Positions 1-4,700 of a DNA stretch of 7,899 nucleotides are shown piece by piece; position 1 is the stretch's first letter, and every line of letters begins with the position of its first letter. The notes under the pieces were generated by a model that had not been told where the DNA came from, ran no database searches, and was given only the letters and a program-made list of their open reading frames with translations. The DNA comes from Actinomycetota bacterium (GTDB lineage: Bacteria; Actinomycetota; Geothermincolia; Fen-727; Anoxymicrobiaceae). Location: positions 195 through 8,093 of the forward strand of contig PMDX01000084.1 of the NCBI GenBank assembly GCA_003154635.1, in the 5' to 3' direction. The translations under genes were made by a program, and so were the position numbers.

Positions 1-494
1 TCGGCGGCAACATGGACTTCAAGAACATGCTGGAGCGCGAGCGTCTCGAGTCAAAGAAGATCTCCAAGACCAACTCGGTGGTCTCCCAGCTCGATTACAA
101 CATCGAGAGCGGCTGCATACACATCGGACCCTCCGACTACGTCTCGTGGCTCACGGACCGCAAGTGGGCATACATCCGCTGCGAGGGAAAGGCGTTCGGC
201 GACGTTCCGCTCAATATGGAGATCAAGCTCGAGGTCTGGGACTCACCAAACTCCGCCGGCATAGTCATAGACGCGCTGCGGTGCTGCAAGGTCGCTATGG
301 AAAGGGGCATGTCGGGCGCACTTATGGGACCGGCCGCCTACTTCATGAAGTCACCGCCGGTGCAGTTCTCCGACACCGAGGCGCGGGACATGACCGAGGC
401 GTTTATCCGCGGCGATGACAGGGGCCTCATGACCACCGCCGAGATGGGCAACGGGAAAGAGCTCGAAGAGCTGCCGGACCAGGTAAACGACTAA
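1..494 (+). CDS. ino1: myo-inositol-1-phosphate synthase, C-terminal part (5' end cut by window)
   Basis: This enzyme converts D-glucose 6-phosphate to 1D-myo-inositol 3-phosphate using NAD+ in the cytoplasm. In Actinomycetota that product feeds phosphatidylinositol lipids and, where present, mycothiol. The reading frame is open to the window edge, with codons for Gly-Gly-Asn before the first visible Met at 12. That Met is therefore internal, and about the last 163 residues are seen. The family signature is clear: a GGN-MDFKNMLERERLESKK stretch, then SKTNSVV, HIGPSDYVSWL, a DRKWAY segment, the strongly conserved KLEVWDSPNSAG, and an AYFMKSPPVQ motif near the end. The pattern follows the actinobacterial/archaeal form rather than the longer eukaryotic one. 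A charged tail of about 30 residues ends in TAA at 492-494. A small gene on the same strand follows about 50 bp later. I am confident of the family; the N-terminal NAD-binding part lies outside the window. Confidence 0.92.
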   Translation, partial: GGNMDFKNMLERERLESKKISKTNSVVSQLDYNIESGCIHIGPSDYVSWLTDRKWAYIRCEGKAFGDVPLNMEIKLEVWDSPNSAGIVIDALRCCKVAMERGMSGALMGPAAYFMKSPPVQFSDTEARDMTEAFIRGDDRGLMTTAEMGNGKELEELPDQVND

Positions 495-543
495 CGACGT
501 AACGCTTACCGAACACTGGCAGGACCTGCTCGCGGGGGGCGTC

Positions 544-777
544 TTGGAGCACCGTGTCATTGCTCACAGCGGGTGCAGCTACGCTAACGTTCCACTGGAG
601 TTCTTCACGGGCGAAGACCGTCATATCGTCAAACGGATAGTCGGCACCTGGCTCGAGGAGAGCGAGGGAATGGAGGGCATGACGCGTCAGGTGTGGCGCG
701 TGCTCGACCGTGACGGCGGGAGCTTCAGGTTGACCTACTACTACATCTCCGACTTCTGGGAGATCGAAAAAGAGTAG
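544..777 (+). CDS. small conserved-looking hypothetical protein (about 77 aa), possibly DUF6504-like
   Basis: A short soluble acidic protein of unknown function. It has no signal peptide or membrane helix. The recognisable pattern is a beta-rich core: a Pro-Leu-x-Phe segment (residues 17-20), HIVKRIVGTWLEE (27-39), RQVWRVLDRDGG (48-59), then FRLTYYYISDFWEI close to the end. The spacing of Trp, Arg and aromatic residues is reminiscent of the small actinobacterial DUF6504 proteins, but this is recalled pattern similarity and was not searched. TTG at 544 is the only ATG, GTG or TTG codon between the in-frame stop at 484-486 and the conserved core. A G-run at 534-539 could serve as a weak ribosome-binding site. 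The frame upstream of 544 also reads plausibly as protein, so a CTG start at 526 cannot be excluded. It lies 49 bp behind the inositol-phosphate synthase stop and is probably co-transcribed with it. It ends in TAG at 775-777. Confidence 0.6.
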   Translation: MEHRVIAHSGCSYANVPLEFFTGEDRHIVKRIVGTWLEESEGMEGMTRQVWRVLDRDGGSFRLTYYYISDFWEIEKE

Positions 778-786
778 TTATCCACA
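778..786 (+). promoter_or_regulatory. perfect DnaA-box nonamer, single copy
   Basis: TTATCCACA begins immediately after the stop of the small gene, in the 33-bp gap between two convergent genes. It matches the DnaA-box consensus TTATNCACA at every position. No second box is visible nearby and no replication gene is in the window, so this is not an origin. It could be a DnaA-titration site or chance. The sequence match is certain; the function is unproven. Confidence 0.4.
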
Positions 787-810
787 GGTTCGGACCCCTG
801 AAACGCCGGT

Positions 811-1272
811 TCAGTCAGTGACCCTCAGGATCATGTAGGTCGATATACCCTTGGCGACCAGGCGCTCGCTTTCGGTGACCTCAACCTCGCAGACCGCGAT
901 GCGGCCCCCCTTCTGGACGACCGAGCCCCGCGCTTCGATCAGGCCCTCGACCACCGGGGCGCAGAAATTGATCTTCAGCTCTATTGTGATGGGGCGCTCG
1001 GTGGACTTTTCGAGCTGCGTCGCGAGCGCTACGCCGGACGCGGCGTCGGCGATGGAAGTGATTGCCCCCCCGTGTACTATTCCACCGATGTTGAGGAGAT
1101 GCTTCCCGGTTGGCATCTTGAACGTGGCCCAACCCGGGCCGAGCCCCGTTATTTCCATGCCGATGAGCTGGTAGAAGGGGGAATTCTCGACGCGCTCGCG
1201 GATTATCTCGCGATATCGGTCTTCTTCTTCGGCGCTGGCGGCTTCGTCCCAGAGACTTTCGTTGGGGTCCAT
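811..1272 (-). CDS. PaaI-type hotdog-fold acyl-CoA thioesterase (153 aa)
   Basis: A small cytoplasmic hydrolase predicted to cleave acyl- or aryl-CoA thioesters. The hotdog signature is clear: LLNIGGIVHGGAITSIADAA spans residues 59-78, with the HGG turn at 67-69, Asn61, and the helix acid Asp76 facing the thioester in PaaI-like enzymes. The second half has the expected strands (ITIELKINFCAPV, then RGSVVQKGGRIAVCEVEVT). A charged N-terminal helix (residues 8-30, rich in Glu and Arg) precedes the fold. Length is normal for the family. I place the start at ATG 1272. The frame stays open further upstream, but that stretch overlaps the preceding gene and looks noncoding. GGAGAA at 1285-1290 lies 12 bases before this ATG, inside the last codons of the upstream decarboxylase gene, and the intergenic gap is only 5 bp. 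Translation is therefore likely coupled. The natural substrate cannot be told from sequence. Confidence 0.88.
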   Translation of the reverse strand: MDPNESLWDEAASAEEEDRYREIIRERVENSPFYQLIGMEITGLGPGWATFKMPTGKHLLNIGGIVHGGAITSIADAASGVALATQLEKSTERPITIELKINFCAPVVEGLIEARGSVVQKGGRIAVCEVEVTESERLVAKGISTYMILRVTD

Positions 1273-1277
1273 GGTGG

Positions 1278-2222
1278 TTACCGGTTCTCCCTGAACCACG
1301 AGATCACGTCGTCGAGCCCCCGTTCGACGTCGACCTCGGGCGCCCAACCCAGCATCGACATCGCCCTTGAGATATCGGGTTTCCTCTGCAAGGGGTCGTC
1401 CTGGGGCAGCGGCTCGAACTCCATATCCGAGGCGGATGAGATCTTCTGTCTTATTCGGCCGGCGAGGTCGATGACCCTCATCTCGTTGGGATTTCCGAGG
1501 TTGATCACCTGGCCACCGGACTCTGGGCGGAACATGGCGAGCATCAGCCCGCGGACCATATCGCTGACGTGACAGAAGCTCCGCGTCTGGCTGCCGTCAC
1601 CATAGATAGTCAGCGGCTTCTCGTCAAATGCCTGGCAGACGAAGTTAGGGATGACCCTGCCGTCGTTCTCCCGCATCCGGGGTCCGTACGTGTTGAATAT
1701 TCTTACGATCACGAGGTCGAGCCCCGCTTCTCGCTCGTAGGCTTTGCATAGTGCTTCGGCGCAGCGCTTGCCCTCGTCGTAGCAAGAGCGCGGCCCGACG
1801 GGGTTTACGTGCCCGAAGTAAGACTCGTCCTGTGGGGATATCTGCGGGTCGCCGTATACCTCGGAAGTCGAAGCAAGGAGCATCCGGCACTCGCGGCGCT
1901 TCGCAAGCTCGAGGCAGTTGAGCGTGCCCAGAGAGTTCGCGCGCATTGTCTCAACCTGCATCGCGTGGTAATCAACCGGGCTTGCGGGGCTCGCCATGTG
2001 AAATACAAAATCGATATCGAAGTCGAATGGGTCGCACACGTCCGCCTGCTCGAAAGAGAACGCGTCGTTCTCCAGGGCACCGGCGATGTTCCGCCGGTCA
2101 CCCGTAACGAGGTTGTCCAGGCATACGACCTTATAGCCCTTTTTCAGCAGTGCATCGCACAGGTGGGACCCGATAAAACCGGCGCCGCCAGTGACAAGGA
2201 CTCGCTTTTCGGATTCGGACAT
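1278..2222 (-). CDS. uxs: UDP-glucuronate decarboxylase (UDP-xylose synthase), extended SDR family, 314 aa
   Basis: Predicted to convert UDP-glucuronate to UDP-xylose and CO2 using bound NAD+, giving a pentose donor for cell-surface polysaccharide or glycan. The Rossmann motif GGAGFIGSH (residues 12-20) carries Gly12-Gly15-Gly18. The active site shows STSEVYGDP (118-126) with Glu121, then GPRSCYDEGKR (143-153) with Tyr148 and Lys152 as the YxxxK pair. DDPLQRKPDIS (275-285) supplies Arg280, matching the arginine that marks the decarboxylase branch (UXS/ArnA) rather than dehydratases or 4-epimerases. Also visible are RIFNTYGPRMR and the GDGSQTRSFCHVSD block typical of UXS. The start is ATG 2222, because GGAGGAGA (2231-2238) lies 8 bases upstream. 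An in-frame ATG at 2282 would add 20 residues that are not conserved-looking. Length is as expected for bacterial UXS. The thioesterase gene follows 5 bp later. A closely related nucleotide-sugar decarboxylase specificity is the main alternative. Confidence 0.9.
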   Translation of the reverse strand: MSESEKRVLVTGGAGFIGSHLCDALLKKGYKVVCLDNLVTGDRRNIAGALENDAFSFEQADVCDPFDFDIDFVFHMASPASPVDYHAMQVETMRANSLGTLNCLELAKRRECRMLLASTSEVYGDPQISPQDESYFGHVNPVGPRSCYDEGKRCAEALCKAYEREAGLDLVIVRIFNTYGPRMRENDGRVIPNFVCQAFDEKPLTIYGDGSQTRSFCHVSDMVRGLMLAMFRPESGGQVINLGNPNEMRVIDLAGRIRQKISSASDMEFEPLPQDDPLQRKPDISRAMSMLGWAPEVDVERGLDDVISWFRENR

Positions 2223-2230
2223 CTGATCGG

Positions 2231-2238
2231 TCTCCTCC
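2231..2238 (-). promoter_or_regulatory. strong Shine-Dalgarno that fixes the decarboxylase start
   Basis: On the minus strand the sequence reads GGAGGAGA, 8 bases before ATG 2222. It selects this ATG over the in-frame upstream ATG at 2282, which has no comparable site. Confidence 0.8.
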
Positions 2239-2316
2239 AACAAACGGCCAGCGCGACCGCGCGGGCAAAAAGCGGCATTCATGGTTGGTGCGGTGGACGG
2301 TACCGCCGCACGACGA

Positions 2317-2336
2317 CTATCAAACTATCTCAAACT
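2317..2336. repeat. tandem 10-bp direct repeat in the divergent intergenic region
   Basis: CTATCAAACT (2317-2326) is followed directly by ATCTCAAACT (2327-2336), identical at 8 of 10 positions. On the minus strand the two copies contain TTGATA and TTGAGA, each one mismatch from the -35 consensus TTGACA, upstream of the decarboxylase gene. I could not find a convincing -10 at proper spacing, so no minus-strand promoter is called. The one-helical-turn spacing would also suit a protein-binding site. The repeat is directly visible; its role is speculative. Confidence 0.4.
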
Positions 2337-2362
2337 GCCCGTTTTGTCATCTCCGGCGCGTT

Positions 2363-2418
2363 GGCTCGCGGCTGACGGTCGAGCCAGGAGAGGGAGCCGG
2401 GCCTGAGAGACCCGGCTC
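2363..2418. repeat. two adjacent inverted repeats (hairpin-capable) between divergent genes
   Basis: The first inverted repeat pairs GGCTCG (2363-2368) with CGAGCC (2380-2385), loop 11. The second pairs GAGCCGGG (2394-2401) with CCCGGCTC (2411-2418), a perfect 8-bp stem with a 9-base loop. The inner five bases of both repeats are the same (GGCTC/GAGCC), so each arm could also pair with an arm of the other repeat. No T-run follows on either strand, which argues against an intrinsic terminator. The element lies upstream of the rightward promoter. It would be in the leader of the decarboxylase transcript only if that transcript starts to its right. Confidence 0.55.
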
Positions 2419-2438
2419 AAGAGCAGGAGTACCTTTGT

Positions 2439-2472
2439 CTGTACAGGTTGCACGGCCCTGCTGTGGTAGAAT
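2439..2472 (+). promoter_or_regulatory. extended -10 promoter with a palindrome over the -35 zone, for the hydrolase operon
   Basis: TGGTAGAAT (2464-2472) combines the extended TGn motif with a -10 hexamer TAGAAT that matches TATAAT at 5 of 6 positions. No good -35 hexamer exists at 16-18 bases, as is usual for extended -10 promoters. The predicted transcription start is near 2479-2482, essentially at ATG 2482. The perfect palindrome CTGTACAG (2439-2446) covers about -41 to -34 and could be an operator. Promoter call from consensus only. Confidence 0.55.
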
Positions 2473-2481
2473 ATTTGCAGT

Positions 2482-3765
2482 ATGAAATTAGTCTCTCCTG
2501 AGAGGAAAGTTCCGAGCGTTTCGAGAGCGCTGTTGGCAATAATGGCGCTCGTGGCGCTCGCGCCGGTATTGATCACCGCGTTGCTTATCCTGTACGTGCA
2601 CGCGCGGCATCGCGGTCGTGTCGCGGGAGTAAGGGAAAGCGGCATTCCGTCATTTCAGCATACGTCCGGCGTCAAGACGATGTCGGAGATCATGTCTTTT
2701 CTCAGGACCGTTCCTTTCAGTGCCTCGGTGCCGACGGTGGTTGCGACGGCCGCGTACGGCCTCATGGACTCTGTCTCCTGCCTTCTGGGCAACCTCCGCG
2801 CAACCGCCGGTCTCATTTTTCCCTACCCGAGCGTCTTCGAGCCGCTAGTCGTGGAATCGCATGACGGCACGCCGGTATGCGGTCTTCTCGCACTTCAACC
2901 GGGCAACGCGGACGGCCCCGCTCTCATAGTCGTCCACGGGCTCTTCAGCAGTAAAAACTCCCAGGTCGTTCAGGCCCTGGCGCTGCGGGCTTTCTACGAC
3001 TGGGGCTTTCACGTCTTTGCGATGGACCTGCGAAACTTCGGGGATTCCAGTCGCTTCTCCGAGGCGCCTACAAGCTGGGGGTACCGCGAATCCCAGGACG
3101 TGCTCGCGGTTGCAGAGTACCTCTCGAACACTCACAGGGTAAGCACCGTCGGCGCATGCGGGATCAGCATGGGCGCCTCCTCCGTTCTCCTCGCGGCTTC
3201 GCGCTGCAGGTTGGACGGTCCTCTCTCGGGAGGCGTTATCGCTCTCAATGGATACTCCGACGCCGAGAGGATGGTAGAGCGCGCGTGCACCCTTTCCGAC
3301 CGCTCCGCGGAATCCATTTTCCGGTGGTTCGTCTTCAGGTTCTTGCTAAGCCTAAAGACCCTCGCGGGCGGCCCCCGGTATTTCGCCGACCTCAGATCCT
3401 ATACCAGGGAGATCTCATCGCAGTACTACGAAGTGTCTGAAAAGGAGCTGTATACAAGGGGTAGCCCCGTTGGGGCGGTCGGCAACGTAGAGGTGCCGTG
3501 CCTGGTGATCCACGCACTCGACGATTTCATGGTGCCGGTCGACGAAGCTTACGAGCTGTTGGCGGCGGCGGTCAACAACCCCATGGTCGAAGCGTTGATC
3601 GTACCGACCGGCGGCCACGCGCTCTATCACATGAGCAGCCCGTCGTGGTTCCACAAGACCCTGCAGGCGTTCTTCACCTACTGGGCCGAGTTCGGCCCTT
3701 CAGGCAGCGACTGGACGGGACCGCCCACCGACAGCATGGACACCTTCGGAAACTCCAACAACTGA
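2482..3765 (+). CDS. membrane-anchored alpha/beta-hydrolase (427 aa)
   Basis: A serine hydrolase of the alpha/beta fold, probably an esterase or lipase-like enzyme, fixed to the membrane by an N-terminal helix. One hydrophobic segment spans about residues 17-39, flanked by Arg/Lys on both sides, so the side of the membrane holding the catalytic domain is unclear. The fold follows from residue 120: oxyanion-loop HGLFSSKNS (152-160), MDLRNFGDSS (181-190), and nucleophile elbow GISMG (227-231) with Ser229. Asp348 sits in HALDDFMVP and His379 in GGHALYH, so the triad is complete. The general plan resembles the YheT-like COG0429 hydrolases, with an added anchor. A Ser/Gly/Thr-rich tail of about 25 residues follows the fold. 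ATG 2482 has no Shine-Dalgarno but lies 9 bases after a -10 element, suggesting a leaderless mRNA; starting here keeps the membrane helix. The esterase gene follows after 12 bp. The substrate is unknown. Confidence 0.82.
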   Translation: MKLVSPERKVPSVSRALLAIMALVALAPVLITALLILYVHARHRGRVAGVRESGIPSFQHTSGVKTMSEIMSFLRTVPFSASVPTVVATAAYGLMDSVSCLLGNLRATAGLIFPYPSVFEPLVVESHDGTPVCGLLALQPGNADGPALIVVHGLFSSKNSQVVQALALRAFYDWGFHVFAMDLRNFGDSSRFSEAPTSWGYRESQDVLAVAEYLSNTHRVSTVGACGISMGASSVLLAASRCRLDGPLSGGVIALNGYSDAERMVERACTLSDRSAESIFRWFVFRFLLSLKTLAGGPRYFADLRSYTREISSQYYEVSEKELYTRGSPVGAVGNVEVPCLVIHALDDFMVPVDEAYELLAAAVNNPMVEALIVPTGGHALYHMSSPSWFHKTLQAFFTYWAEFGPSGSDWTGPPTDSMDTFGNSNN

Positions 3766-3771
3766 AGGAGG
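3766..3771 (+). promoter_or_regulatory. Shine-Dalgarno overlapping the upstream stop, operon junction
   Basis: AGGAGG begins at the last base of the region around stop TGA 3763-3765 and lies 6 bases before ATG 3778. It fixes the start of the second hydrolase and supports co-translation with the first. Confidence 0.75.
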
Positions 3772-3777
3772 AAGCAC

Positions 3778-4602
3778 ATGAACCGGGACGCTCAGGGGGG
3801 TCATGGGTCCGGACTCAAGACGCTTGATATCCCCGCCGGCATCGAGGTGATGGATGATGGCAAACCTTTCTTCTTCGAGGGTGGAAAGACCGGATGCCTC
3901 CTCATTCACGGGTTCACCGGCACGACATCGAGTATGAGAGTCATGGGCGAGTACCTTGCCGCCAAAGGGTTGACGGTACTGGGGCCGCGGCTTCCAGGAC
4001 ACGGCACCGACGTCATCGACATGGGTCGCTACACTTATAACGACTGGATAGCCACGGTCGAAGAGGCACTCGCCGAATTGCGGGAGATGTGCGACAAGGT
4101 CTTCGTTTCAGGGCTGTCTATGGGAGGGCTGCTGACGCTCTACCTGGGCGAGCAACACTCCGATACGCTCGCGGGAATAATGCCGATAAGCTCCCCTGTA
4201 AAGTGGCTCGCCCCCGGCTTCAATTACTATCTTCTAAAGCTTATCCCCATTGTCAAACACGTTCTTAAGACGTTTCCCGGGCCCGGGAACGACCTCAAGG
4301 ACCCGAACGTTACGGAGGTCGCTTACGACAAGCTCAGCACCAGCGCCGCTCACGAGCTTGCAAAGCTCGGCAAATACGTAGACGGCAACATCAGCCGCAT
4401 CAGCGTCCCGATCAGGATTTTCGCAGCCCGAAACGATCACGTGGTCCCGCCCAAAAACTCCGAGTATATATATGAGCATGTCAGCTCTACGGACAAAGAG
4501 TTGATATGGCTCGACAACTGCTATCACGTGGCGACGCTCGACGTGGACAAAGAGCGCGTCTTCGAGGAGGCTTTTTCGTTCGTGACCAAGCTCACCGGTT
4601 GA
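3778..4602 (+). CDS. carboxylesterase / monoacylglycerol lipase-type alpha/beta hydrolase (274 aa)
   Basis: A soluble cytoplasmic serine esterase, likely acting on short- to medium-chain esters or monoacylglycerols. It follows the Est30/COG1647 plan: oxyanion motif LLIHGFTGTTSSM (41-53), RLPGHGTD (71-78), nucleophile elbow GLSMGG (112-117) with Ser114, the acid Asp220 in AARNDHVVPP, and His250 in NCYHVATLD. The Asn-x-x-His-Val-x-x-Leu-Asp arrangement after the histidine is typical of the Est30-like carboxylesterases. Residues 139-200 form the variable cap inserted between strand and acid, with a hydrophobic FNYYLLKLIPIV segment that probably lines the acyl pocket rather than crossing the membrane. 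No signal peptide is seen; a Gly-rich stretch of about 12 residues precedes the fold. The gene is 12 bp behind the membrane-anchored hydrolase with an excellent ribosome-binding site, so the pair is an operon. The two hydrolases are from different subfamilies, not a recent duplication. Confidence 0.88.
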   Translation: MNRDAQGGHGSGLKTLDIPAGIEVMDDGKPFFFEGGKTGCLLIHGFTGTTSSMRVMGEYLAAKGLTVLGPRLPGHGTDVIDMGRYTYNDWIATVEEALAELREMCDKVFVSGLSMGGLLTLYLGEQHSDTLAGIMPISSPVKWLAPGFNYYLLKLIPIVKHVLKTFPGPGNDLKDPNVTEVAYDKLSTSAAHELAKLGKYVDGNISRISVPIRIFAARNDHVVPPKNSEYIYEHVSSTDKELIWLDNCYHVATLDVDKERVFEEAFSFVTKLTG

Positions 4603-4662
4603 GGCGGGAAAATCGTCAGCAACGGCTCGGACCGGGGGCTCGAAAGGTCTCTCCGCGTGCTA

Positions 4663-4691
4663 TTGACAGCACGGTCGCCGAACATCATCAT
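4663..4691 (+). promoter_or_regulatory. sigma-70-type promoter for the diguanylate cyclase gene
   Basis: TTGACA (4663-4668) is a perfect -35 hexamer. After a 17-base spacer comes CATCAT (4686-4691), which matches TATAAT at 4 of 6 positions. The predicted start of transcription falls about 4697-4701, on or next to ATG 4701. It lies in the 98-bp gap behind the esterase stop, so the cyclase can be expressed separately from the hydrolase operon. Confidence 0.6.
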
Positions 4692-4700
4692 TATGCACTT

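Noticed and set aside
798..814. Possible bidirectional terminator hairpin CTGAA/TTCAG between convergent genes
   Set aside because: The stem is only 5 bp and no T-run follows on either strand.
1273..1347. Longer thioesterase beginning upstream of ATG 1272
   Set aside because: The extra residues come from the antisense-phase reading of the decarboxylase 3' end and are Arg/Gly-rich. ATG 1272 has the coupled ribosome-binding site.
1809..2375. Plus-strand frame of 188 codons across the decarboxylase gene
   Set aside because: It is antisense to the well-supported UDP-glucuronate decarboxylase. Its translation carries no recognisable motif.
4506..4700. N-terminal extension of the cyclase from 4506
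   Set aside because: It overlaps the esterase gene and reads as Arg/Gln-rich noise. ATG 4701 sits directly after a promoter and begins the natural helix.
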